DNA of 64,000 nucleotides from Clostridium_AD sp036569345 (GTDB lineage: Bacteria > Bacillota > Clostridia > Clostridiales > Clostridiaceae). Both the position numbers and the translations under genes were made by a program. The notes beneath the pieces were generated by a model. That model made no database searches. It saw nothing but the letters and a program-made list of their open reading frames with translations, and had not been told where the DNA came from. This document shows positions 1 through 8,648 of this stretch, piece by piece. Location of the stretch: the NCBI RefSeq assembly GCF_036569345.1, contig NZ_DATCQT010000209.1:36268-100267 (forward strand), in the 5' to 3' direction. The stretch's first letter is position 1. Each line of letters starts with the position of its first letter.

Positions 1-3000
1 CTTTACTATCTATTCTTCTTAAAGGTATTATTTCATTAGAATAACACAATTCATTACTAAATCCAATTATCTCAGGAGCGCATCTAAAATGTTCCTTTAA
101 TAATATTCTTGCTGGAAATACTCTTAATGCTGTATTGTATAAACTAGTTTTTAAATCAAACCATAACGCATGTGGAATGTCCTGTAAATACGTATCTATT
201 AAGGTTTCTACAATATTATTATCTTTTCCAATGGCTTCAGGACTTATTTGCTTTTCATCCCCTACAATAATTGCCTTCTTAGCCCTCATTAAAACAGTTA
301 TAGCTGATATGTCACTTTGACTGCTCTCATCAACAATTACCACATCGAATAAATTATCTGTTAGCTTTAAATTTTCCATAACTCTGTTTATCGGCATAAT
401 CCATACTGGAATTACATCCTTGCAATTGTCCATCTCTTTTTGAGCAATTTTTCTATACTTTGCTGCCTGAGTTCCTGTGCCTTTCCCTATCCTCTTTATG
501 GCTTCCATCCAAGTAAATAAACTTCTTTTCTGGACCTCAGTAGTTCGCTCAATTTGATTAAACCAGCTTTTTTTAGAAACAAGTTCTCTTATAATTATTT
601 TTTCTTTATTTTTCTCATGTGTTATGTTTTTTTCTATTGCTTCTACATCGACCTCTTCAAATTTTAATAAAAGATCATTCCATTTTTTCCACTTCCATGA
701 ATTTTCCCAATCCAGATTTTCTAAATTCTTTTTGATTTTTCCTTTTTTATTAATAATGTTTTCAAGTAAAATGGGGCAACTTGCTTCTAATTTCTTGCTT
801 AACTCTGTTAATTCTAACACCTTGTAAGCTATTTTAGTTAAACTTTCTATTTCCAAATATATAGCTTGTACACCCTTAATGTTTCTTTCATTTATAGCAT
901 AACGTAGTTTTAGTATACACCCCTCGCCTTTGAAGGTGTTTTTGATCCCTTCCATTTCATTTCTTAATTTATTATATTTATTAATAAGCTTTAAACTCTC
1001 TAATCCATTCTTAAGATAAATATATGATTGTTTTTCGTGCCACAAAAAATTACTTGTAAAATTTTTATCTAGGAAAAAATTAATTATATTATTTCTGAAG
1101 TCTCTGTCCCAATTTATAATTATCTCAATGCTTGAAGTGCCACTTGCCACGTCGCTTACATAATTTAAATCTGAATCTTCTATAATATTCCCACCATATT
1201 CTTTAACTGTATTATTCCAAATATTTTTAAGTTCTCTTTCTAATAACTGTTGCTTTATATATAAATCAATAACCATTACTTGCTTATGGTTATTGATTAA
1301 CTCATAATCTACTTTTAAGTCATCATATATGTATTTAAGATTTCCATGGAGAACCTTAAATAGGATTCCTAATTTACCTTTTTCACTAATTGTTTTTGCT
1401 ACAATATCAAAGTCAACTTTAAATTTGTTTATATCAATTCCACTTGGCAATTCTAAATTATGATTATTTAATTCTTGCTTAAATTTACTTATATTTTTTA
1501 TATATTCATTACTTTTATTTACTAATTGCTGCCACATACCTTTAGCCTCATTACTAGAATAATAATGAGTCAAAACATTGCCTAGCCAGTTGTTTTCAAA
1601 GCCTTCTAGACTTTCTATAGCATTATCTACAAGTTTTAGTAATCTTCTATTTCCATAATCTATAGAATCAACATTATTTAAGTCTTTTATATTATTTTCA
1701 TAAGCATATTGCTGCTGCTCTAATTTTAATAGTTCTGATATTTTATTACATAAATCATCTTTATCAGGCAATACCGCAATGTATTTATCTATGTTATCTA
1801 TTTCCTCAATTTGCTCTTTTGTAATTATTTTTGATAATGTAACTAGCTTTATAAATTCTTCATTAGATAGAGGATTTTCCTTATTAAAATTAATCTTATC
1901 TACTAGCCAATCATAATTATTTTCATTATCTTTAACCCACTTAGCCATAAACATTAAGGTATATTCTTTTCCTTCATATTCTATCTTCTCATTTTCTCTA
2001 ATTTCAATACATTTCAACTCTTTATATAAACATTTCTGCATCTCCAGGCAATTACTTTGTTTATATTTTAAAAGTTTTATTTCTTTACGTAATTCTTTAG
2101 TGTCCATGGATAAATTTTCTGTTATTTTTCTTACAGACTCGTCCAATTCTTCTAATGCTTTTGTGTCATTTCCTAATATACTGATACATAATGCCCTAAC
2201 CTCTTCTGGTATTTTGTTAGACAAAACTCTGAGTGCTCTGTCTGTTTGGCTAGTCACGAGCACCCTTTTACCATGGGCCAAAAGATGACATACTAAATTA
2301 GCTATAGAGTGGCTTTTCCCAGTGCCTGGTGGTCCCTGTACAACGATGCCATAGTTTTCTGCAAGTCGTTTAGTTATTTCCATCTGCTCCTCATTTGCAG
2401 GCAATGGAAATAATACATCTTCTCCTACCTCAACCCATTCTTTAAGCTCTTCAATATCTTGCACTACTTCTTCCTCAGAAACCAAAACCTCTATAGTTTT
2501 GGGTATTGGAAATCCATTCCTTATTTGTTGGAGTACTTCATTTAATTCCATATTCCAAAGTCTTGTATCCACCTTTCTAAGGATGATACAAGGTGAGTTG
2601 TAAAATTGTATGTTACTACGAACCGTAATATCTGTCTCGCAACTTAGATCTTTAATGTAAAAGCCTTCCATATGAGCTTTTAAAAGCAGTGCTATTTCCT
2701 TAAAAATATTTGAAGCCATTTCTATATTTCTTACATCCAGAGCCATATCTTTAGCTTTATTCCTAATGTTTAGTAAACTGTCTACGTTTACTAGAGCATA
2801 TTCATTTAAAAATTCTAGTTCCACATTAGTTTGATTATTATATGGTTTTAATTTAAAACTTTTTTCCTTAACGTCAAATTTTATTTCCATCTTGGTTGTA
2901 AAAATAGGATGTACTATTTCTTTTTCTTCCATTTGCCAAGTTAATAGTCCATTTGACCAAATCATCTCTAAATCTTCACTGTTTTTTTCTAATTGGAGAT

Positions 3001-3223
3001 ATGTTTTTTGAAACTGACTATATAATTTCTCTGCTCTCTCATCGATAGCTAGCCAATAATCCTTATTTTCATCAAGATTAAAAGTGCATCCACTAATATC
3101 TTGGAGTTCCTTTTGCCAATAAACTTTTTCATATTCATTAATATTTCTTATAGTTTTTTGATTCATATTTTTAATACTTAATAAATATGAGAATACTTTT
3201 TCTACTTTACTATTAATATCCAA
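1..3223 (-). CDS. Superfamily 1 (Upf1/DNA2-like) helicase, C-terminus cut by window edge
   Basis: The reading frame stays open from a TTG at 3223, preceded by GGAGG at a good distance, to base 1, so at least 1074 codons are present and the 3' end is outside the window. Residues near 305 carry a Walker A loop (GPPGTGKSHS). After about 600 residues of Asn/Lys/Glu-rich, probably helical sequence come a DEAD-like Walker B (VVIVDESSQSD), motif III (GDEKQISPEA) and motif IV (EHFRCAPEI). The order and the long insert match AAA_11/AAA_12 SF1B helicases, often ending in a nuclease domain that would lie beyond the edge. Function is unknown; some large relatives are antiviral, which is inference only. 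It stands alone downstream of ccpA, from which it is separated by a terminator. Confidence 0.82.
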   Translation of the reverse strand, partial: MDINSKVEKVFSYLLSIKNMNQKTIRNINEYEKVYWQKELQDISGCTFNLDENKDYWLAIDERAEKLYSQFQKTYLQLEKNSEDLEMIWSNGLLTWQMEEKEIVHPIFTTKMEIKFDVKEKSFKLKPYNNQTNVELEFLNEYALVNVDSLLNIRNKAKDMALDVRNIEMASNIFKEIALLLKAHMEGFYIKDLSCETDITVRSNIQFYNSPCIILRKVDTRLWNMELNEVLQQIRNGFPIPKTIEVLVSEEEVVQDIEELKEWVEVGEDVLFPLPANEEQMEITKRLAENYGIVVQGPPGTGKSHSIANLVCHLLAHGKRVLVTSQTDRALRVLSNKIPEEVRALCISILGNDTKALEELDESVRKITENLSMDTKELRKEIKLLKYKQSNCLEMQKCLYKELKCIEIRENEKIEYEGKEYTLMFMAKWVKDNENNYDWLVDKINFNKENPLSNEEFIKLVTLSKIITKEQIEEIDNIDKYIAVLPDKDDLCNKISELLKLEQQQYAYENNIKDLNNVDSIDYGNRRLLKLVDNAIESLEGFENNWLGNVLTHYYSSNEAKGMWQQLVNKSNEYIKNISKFKQELNNHNLELPSGIDINKFKVDFDIVAKTISEKGKLGILFKVLHGNLKYIYDDLKVDYELINNHKQVMVIDLYIKQQLLERELKNIWNNTVKEYGGNIIEDSDLNYVSDVASGTSSIEIIINWDRDFRNNIINFFLDKNFTSNFLWHEKQSYIYLKNGLESLKLINKYNKLRNEMEGIKNTFKGEGCILKLRYAINERNIKGVQAIYLEIESLTKIAYKVLELTELSKKLEASCPILLENIINKKGKIKKNLENLDWENSWKWKKWNDLLLKFEEVDVEAIEKNITHEKNKEKIIIRELVSKKSWFNQIERTTEVQKRSLFTWMEAIKRIGKGTGTQAAKYRKIAQKEMDNCKDVIPVWIMPINRVMENLKLTDNLFDVVIVDESSQSDISAITVLMRAKKAIIVGDEKQISPEAIGKDNNIVETLIDTYLQDIPHALWFDLKTSLYNTALRVFPARILLKEHFRCAPEIIGFSNELCYSNEIIPLRRIDSK

Positions 3224-3300
3224 AGCTCTATTACCTCCAACTTGTAAATTAGATATTTATAAAATTGACTGTTTTTATATTATTTACAAATAAAAAATGT

Positions 3301-3343
3301 AAAAAGTCTTATTAAAACTTATCGGTTTTAATAAGACTTTTAT
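3301..3343 (-). terminator. Rho-independent terminator of the ccpA-like gene
   Basis: A 17-bp stem (AAAAGTCTTATTAAAAC pairing with its complement) with a 6-nt loop lies directly after the regulator stop codon. The minus strand continues into a T-rich stretch, so it ends transcription before the helicase gene. Confidence 0.85.
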
Positions 3344-4342
3344 TTATTTACAGGAATTTCTCTCAACTATTCTATAAGGTAATACAAAATGTTTTTCAGT
3401 AACTTCTAAATTATTTATAGATTTTATAAGCATTCTCATACTTACAGAACCCATGTCATACATTGGTTGTGCTACTGTAGTCAATTTAGGATAAAATACT
3501 GAAGCGGAATAAATATCATTAAACCCCATAACATCTATATCCTCTGGAACCCTAATGGATCTATCTCTTAATGCATTTATTACGCACATAGCAATCTCAT
3601 CACTTGCGCAGAATACCGCATCCATTTTTCCACCTTTATCTAATATAGCATTAATTCCTATGTATCCATCTCTAGACTTAACTCCACCAAGATAAACCAG
3701 TTCTTTATCTAAAGTTATTCCCATTTCCTCAAGTCCTTTGCAATATCCTGTGTACCTTTGAGATAATGCATTAACTTTTTCTATAGATGGTCCTACGTAT
3801 GCAATTTTTTTATTGCCCTTGTTTATTAAATATTTAACTGCATCCGAGGCTGCCATTACATTATCAATGGTAACGCTAGGAAATGTACCCTCTGGATCTG
3901 AAGTTTCTACAAGTACAACTGGCATTTCCAGTTCTTTTATTAAACTTATAACATTATTTTCTATGGAGTTGCTCATATAAATAACTCCATCTATCATTTT
4001 CTCTTTAAGTATTCTTAAAGATTCCATTTCTTTTTCCACATCTAAATCTGCATTGCAAAGCATAATATTATAATTATAAATATTAGCTACATCCTCACAT
4101 CCTCTAACGATTTCAGGATAAAATTGATTTGATATATCCGGTATAATTATTCCTATCGTGCTAGATTTCTGTGTTTTTAAACTTCTTGCAACAATGTTCG
4201 GCCTATATGATAATTTTTTTATTGCGTCTTTTACCTTTTTCTTAGTGTCTTCATTTACCACATCAATATCATTTAAAACTCTAGATACTGTGGCAATTGA
4301 GACTCCAGCTTCTCTTGCAACATCTTTTATTGAAGCAGCCAT
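3344..4342 (-). CDS. ccpA: LacI/GalR-family regulator, probable catabolite control protein CcpA
   Basis: LacI-family DNA-binding regulator of about 332 residues. The N-terminal helix-turn-helix (SIKDVAREAGVSIATVSRVL) and hinge helix (RPNIVARSLK) are followed by a periplasmic-binding-protein-like sensor domain from about residue 60. The hinge and the run IGIIIPDISNQFYPEIVRG are typical of clostridial CcpA, which binds cre sites with phosphorylated HPr to control carbon use. The ATG at 4342 is preferred because AGGAG lies 9 bases upstream; an in-frame TTG at 4351 abuts the SD and is unlikely. It follows ileS on the same strand, an arrangement I recall from C. acetobutylicum, which supports the CcpA call. 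Another LacI paralogue cannot be excluded. Confidence 0.78.
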   Translation of the reverse strand: MAASIKDVAREAGVSIATVSRVLNDIDVVNEDTKKKVKDAIKKLSYRPNIVARSLKTQKSSTIGIIIPDISNQFYPEIVRGCEDVANIYNYNIMLCNADLDVEKEMESLRILKEKMIDGVIYMSNSIENNVISLIKELEMPVVLVETSDPEGTFPSVTIDNVMAASDAVKYLINKGNKKIAYVGPSIEKVNALSQRYTGYCKGLEEMGITLDKELVYLGGVKSRDGYIGINAILDKGGKMDAVFCASDEIAMCVINALRDRSIRVPEDIDVMGFNDIYSASVFYPKLTTVAQPMYDMGSVSMRMLIKSINNLEVTEKHFVLPYRIVERNSCK

Positions 4343-4423
4343 ATCTCTCAACTCCTACTATTTTCTTATTATACCATTATACTTATAAAAGCTTCTCATT
4401 TCAAGTGTCTATTAACATATACT

Positions 4424-4486
4424 CTCTAAAAATAAAGAGTATGTCTCTAAAAATATAGAGTATGTCTCTAAAAATATAGAGTATGC
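4424..4486. repeat. Three tandem 21-bp repeats, each a small hairpin
   Basis: Three head-to-tail copies of a 21-base unit, CTCTAAAAATATAGAGTATG plus T or C, with a single base change in the first. Within each unit CTCTA and TAGAG are complementary, so every copy can fold. The array lies downstream of ileS on the minus strand and overlaps its terminator stem. Confidence 0.85.
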
Positions 4487-4508
4487 AGATAAGTTCTACT
4501 GCATACTC
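4479..4508 (-). terminator. ileS: Hairpin downstream of ileS, likely terminator
   Basis: A 10-bp stem (GAGTATGCAG / CTGCATACTC) with a 10-nt loop. On the minus strand the stem is followed by TATATTTTTAG, a moderate T-tract. Its left arm lies within the last 21-bp repeat unit, suggesting the array arose by copying a piece of the terminator region. Confidence 0.65.
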
Positions 4509-4560
4509 TTTATTATTACCAATTAATGTATTTTTTAATCTTAGGATTTTCCCAAATGAT

Positions 4561-7500
4561 TTATATTTTTTCTACCGCTAATTTCAAATCTTCGCCATTT
4601 ATTTTAACTTCATTGTATTCTCGTGCTAAATTATATACAATATCTACAGCTAAAGTATCCCGTTTGATTTGCTCTTCAAATTTTGTTATTATCTTTTGAA
4701 GCATTTCATTTCCAGAAACGTAGATTTTAACCTTATCAGCAACTTCAAACCCACTTTCTTTTCTCATGTTTTGAATCTTACTTAATATCTCACGTACATT
4801 GCCTTCTTCTTTTAGTTCTTCTGTAATGTTCGTTATTAAGACTACTCCCATTTCACCTTCTCCTGCAAATGCATAACCTTCAAGCCCTTGCATTGTGACA
4901 AGTAATTTTTCACTATTGAGTTCTATTTCTGTTCCATTTACATCAATAGTAACCACTCCGCCATTATTTATAGTCTGAGCAAGTTCCATTTGGTCCATAG
5001 CACCAATTGCTTTTTTAATGCCTGGTATTAATCTGCCATACGGCTTACCGAGCACTGGTAAATTAGGTTTTATTTCGAATTTAACATATTTAGAAATGTC
5101 AGCTCCTAGCTCTACTTCCTTAATATTAAGTTCTTCTCTTACTATATGTCCATAATACTCTGGAAGAGATTTGGAACTAACGAGCATTTTAGAAAGTGGC
5201 TGTCTATTCTTTATATTAGCAGCGTTTCTAGCACTTCTTCCTAACTTAACAGTCTTATAAGCCATATCCATTTCTTTTTCTAAAGCTTTATCTACCTGAT
5301 CTTCTCTATACTCAGGCCATGCACATAAGTGAATACTTTCTGGTGCAGACCTGTCAAAAGCAACAACAAGGTTTTGATATAACTCTTCTGTTACAAACGG
5401 TATAAATGGGGCAGCTATTTTAGCAAAAGTTGTGATAACTCTGTATAATGTCATATAAGCGCCTATCTTATCATCTGTAAGTGACTCTACCCAGTATCTT
5501 GATCTATTACGTCTTACATACCAGTTAGAAAGTTCATCAACAAAATCTTCAAGTTCAAGAGCTCCTTGAGTTATTCTATAATTTGTTAAATGCTCATCTA
5601 TGTTCTTAACTAATGAATTTAGTTTTGACATCATCCATTTGTCCATAATATTAGAAGACTCAAATTCCTCATATTTAATTGGGTTAAAGTTGTCTAAATC
5701 AGCATATAAAATGTAGAATGAGTATACATTCCAAAGTGTTCCTATAAACTTTCTTTGTGCTTCAATAACTGCGCCTTCATAAAATCTTGAAGGTAACCAT
5801 GGTGCACTAGCAGTGTAAAAATACCATCTTAAAGCATCTGCTCCTTGATTCTCAAGAACTGTAAATGGGCTTAACACATTGCCTTTATGTTTAGACATTT
5901 TAAGACCATTTTTATCTAATACATGGCCCAGTACTATACAGTTTTCAAATGGATTTGTATCAAAAACCGTTGTAGATATTGCTAGCAATGTATAAAACCA
6001 ACCTCTTGTTTGATCTACTGCTTCTGAAATAAATTGAGCTGGGAAGTTAGCTTCAAATAATTCTTTATTTTCAAAAGGATAATGATGTTGCGCAAATGGC
6101 ATTGACCCTGAGTCAAACCAACAATCTATAACTTCTTCTACCCTATCCATTGATTTACCACATTTTGGGCACTTTAAATGTACCTTATCTATATATGGTT
6201 TATGAAGTTCTATTCCTTCTGGCACATCTATTCCCTTTTCATTAAGTTCTGCGATACTTCCTATCATTTCACGATGTCCGCATTCACATTCCCAAATTGG
6301 GAGTGGAGTTCCCCAGTACCTTGTTCTACTAATACTCCAATCTATAACACCTTCAAGGAATTTTCCCATTCTGCCTGAACGCACGTTATCTGGCATCCAG
6401 TTAACTTTATTATTGTTTTCAATAAGCTTGTCTCTTACGGAAGACATTCTTACAAACCAACTTTCTCTTGGATAATATAAAAGTGGTGTATCACATCTCC
6501 AGCAGTGTGGGTATGAATGTTCAAATTTCTCTGCTTTATATAAAACATTATTTTCTTTTAAGTATTCTAATATCTTAGCATCAGCATTTTTAACAAAAAT
6601 ACCCTTCCATGGAGTAACACACTCTACAAATTTCCCTTCTACGTCAACTAAGTTAACAAGTGGTAAATTATATTTTTTCCCAAGCATATTATCATCCTCA
6701 CCATATGCTGGGGCAATATGAACTATTCCCGTACCATCTGATAGAGTTACGAAATCTCCATGAACTATATAGAAGGCTTTTTCTTTTGGTGTATAAAAAT
6801 CAAACATCTGTTCATATTCAAGTCCTAAAAGAGCTTCCCCTTTAAATTCGCGTACTACTTCATACTCTCCCTCTAGTTTACTAAGTAAATCTCTTGAGAG
6901 TATTAAAGTCTCACCTTCTTGAACAGCTTCAACATAATCATATTTTTTATTAACTGCAAGTGCTACATTACTTGGAAGAGTCCAAGGAGTTGTAGTCCAA
7001 ACAAGTATAAATTTATTTTCACCTTTTACTTTAAATTTTACGTATGCTGACATTTCTTTTACATCCTTATAACCTTGAGCTACTTCATGCGACGACAAAG
7101 ATGTTCCACATCTTGGGCAATAAGGCATTACCTTATGACCTTTGTATAATAGATCTTTATCCCACATTTGTTTTAATGCCCACCAAACTGATTCAATATA
7201 GTCGTTATGATAAGTTACATATGGGTTCTCCATATCTATCCAGTATCCAACTCTCTCAGACATTTCTCGCCACATTTCAACATAGCTAAAAACACTGTCC
7301 TTACATTCCTTTACAAACTTTTCTACTCCATAAGCTTCTATTCCAGGTTTCCCAGTAATTCCAAGTTTCTTTTCTATTTCAAGCTCTACTGGTAATCCAT
7401 GAGTATCCCAACCTGCTTTTCTAAGAACATTATAACCTTTCATTACCTTGTATCTTGGAATTAAATCCTTCATAACTCTAGTTAAAACATGACCTATATG

Positions 7501-7662
7501 TGGTTTTCCATTAGCTGTTGGTGGACCATCATAAAAAGTAAAGGATTCTCCTCCCTTATTTAAATCAAAGTTTTTCTGAATAATATCTTTTTCTTTCCAA
7601 AGCTTAAGTGTATCTTTTTCCATATCCATAAAGCTTTTTGAAGAATCATTTTTCTTGTACAT
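4561..7662 (-). CDS. ileS: Isoleucyl-tRNA synthetase
   Basis: Class I synthetase that charges tRNA-Ile. The 1033-residue protein shows the HIGH signature (KPHIGHV, near residue 55), an editing domain, the KMSKH loop (LKMSKHKGN, near residue 590) and a long anticodon-binding C-terminus. The early motif GWDTHGLPVE and the overall length fit the larger type-2 (eukaryote-like) IleRS, a form often less sensitive to mupirocin; that property is inferred from the family, not shown here. The ATG follows AAAGGAG at good spacing. The gene is monocistronic behind a T-box leader, so expression should rise when tRNA-Ile is uncharged. Confidence 0.98.
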   Translation of the reverse strand: MYKKNDSSKSFMDMEKDTLKLWKEKDIIQKNFDLNKGGESFTFYDGPPTANGKPHIGHVLTRVMKDLIPRYKVMKGYNVLRKAGWDTHGLPVELEIEKKLGITGKPGIEAYGVEKFVKECKDSVFSYVEMWREMSERVGYWIDMENPYVTYHNDYIESVWWALKQMWDKDLLYKGHKVMPYCPRCGTSLSSHEVAQGYKDVKEMSAYVKFKVKGENKFILVWTTTPWTLPSNVALAVNKKYDYVEAVQEGETLILSRDLLSKLEGEYEVVREFKGEALLGLEYEQMFDFYTPKEKAFYIVHGDFVTLSDGTGIVHIAPAYGEDDNMLGKKYNLPLVNLVDVEGKFVECVTPWKGIFVKNADAKILEYLKENNVLYKAEKFEHSYPHCWRCDTPLLYYPRESWFVRMSSVRDKLIENNNKVNWMPDNVRSGRMGKFLEGVIDWSISRTRYWGTPLPIWECECGHREMIGSIAELNEKGIDVPEGIELHKPYIDKVHLKCPKCGKSMDRVEEVIDCWFDSGSMPFAQHHYPFENKELFEANFPAQFISEAVDQTRGWFYTLLAISTTVFDTNPFENCIVLGHVLDKNGLKMSKHKGNVLSPFTVLENQGADALRWYFYTASAPWLPSRFYEGAVIEAQRKFIGTLWNVYSFYILYADLDNFNPIKYEEFESSNIMDKWMMSKLNSLVKNIDEHLTNYRITQGALELEDFVDELSNWYVRRNRSRYWVESLTDDKIGAYMTLYRVITTFAKIAAPFIPFVTEELYQNLVVAFDRSAPESIHLCAWPEYREDQVDKALEKEMDMAYKTVKLGRSARNAANIKNRQPLSKMLVSSKSLPEYYGHIVREELNIKEVELGADISKYVKFEIKPNLPVLGKPYGRLIPGIKKAIGAMDQMELAQTINNGGVVTIDVNGTEIELNSEKLLVTMQGLEGYAFAGEGEMGVVLITNITEELKEEGNVREILSKIQNMRKESGFEVADKVKIYVSGNEMLQKIITKFEEQIKRDTLAVDIVYNLAREYNEVKINGEDLKLAVEKI

Positions 7663-7778
7663 AATAAAACTCCTTTCCCTATTCCAATTAATTGTAGATA
7701 CTTAGATGCGAGTAACTTCCCTACTTATTAATGTTAAAATTCACTAATGTTGTCTAATTGCTAAAAATATTTTAAACA

Positions 7779-8083
7779 TAAAAAAACTCCACCCTGAAAT
7801 AGGACGAAGTCAAATTCGCTATACCACCTACATAATAAATTCTAGTACAATTATAATAAATATAAATTCAAGTACAATTATACTTTATCCTTTAACGCAG
7901 AAATACGGATAAGCTTACTAAATTTTCAGCTCTCAGCTCCTAGGTGATTTTCTTTAAACCTTCACTATGGGTTCTCAACACTTCCCACTCTCTGTTAGTT
8001 ACACGCTTAAATACTTTTCCAAATCATCGCCTTTTATTAGTTATAATTGATAATCAATATATACCAAAAATCAATTATAACTT
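7779..8083 (-). promoter_or_regulatory. T-box riboswitch leader of ileS
   Basis: Minus-strand leader of about 300 nt. It holds the Stem I hallmark ACAGAGAGTGGG near 7995, the conserved T-box AGGTGGTATAGCG at 7815-7828, and a terminator (7781-7810, ACTTCGTCC paired with GGGTGGAGT using several G-U pairs, then seven T). The T-box overlaps the terminator side, as required for the antiterminator switch. A candidate Ile specifier ATC is at 7946-7948. Readthrough is expected when uncharged tRNA-Ile binds. Confidence 0.9.
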
Positions 8084-8089
8084 CCCTTC

Positions 8090-8118
8090 ATTATATTATA
8101 ATGAATTTTTATTGTCAA
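8090..8118 (-). promoter_or_regulatory. Sigma-A promoter of ileS
   Basis: Perfect -35 TTGACA (8113-8118) and -10 TATAAT (8090-8095) separated by 17 bases, placed just upstream of the T-box leader on the minus strand. Confidence 0.85.
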
Positions 8119-8648
8119 TTTCTTTTTAGATTTTCTATATATAAGTTGTGAAAAAATGTACATATATATATTTTTTAAATATTATATTATTGAGTAACCA
8201 TCTTTATATTTGTGAATAATATAAAGCTATGCTAATAATAAAATGCTTTGATTATTTATTTATTACATTTCCATAGATATATGTGATATAATGTTACTTA
8301 AAAATGAACTCTGTTGTAATTAAAAATTATCTGTAAATTTCAAATATATCATTAAAAATGATTTTATTTTTATATTAACTTGCAAAATAGTATCATTATT
8401 TTGTAATTAGTTATAAATTCATGATGTTTTGTATTGACAAGGCGTCATTTTTATAATAAAATCATTTTATTTACAATAATAATTTAGTTATGTCTTAAAT
8501 AAAAATTTCTCTACTATTATAAGTTATATTATTCTGTGAAAATGTCAAATGTTTCACTATAATATGATTTAATATTTAAAAAGGTTAGTCAAGTCGCCTT
8601 AGTGGCTTTTAAGTAATTTAATATATATTTTAAAGGAGGACTATTATT
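8119..8648. other. AT-rich intergenic region and glnA leader
   Basis: About 530 bases without a credible gene between the divergent ileS and glnA. I see no clear terminator or known riboswitch. A TTGACA occurs near 8434 but the following TATAAT is only 12 bases away, too close for a normal promoter. The strong SD AAAGGAGG at 8632-8639 serves glnA. Confidence 0.5.

Noticed and set aside
4424..4486. The 21-bp repeats as a CRISPR array
   Set aside because: Units are contiguous with no spacers, and each is itself a hairpin.
8434..8457. Possible glnA promoter TTGACA with TATAAT
   Set aside because: The two hexamers are only 12 bases apart, too close for sigma-A; not called.
8587..8612. GTCAAGTCGCC / GGCTTTT near glnA as a terminator or riboswitch
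   Set aside because: Only 3-4 base pairs form; not convincing.
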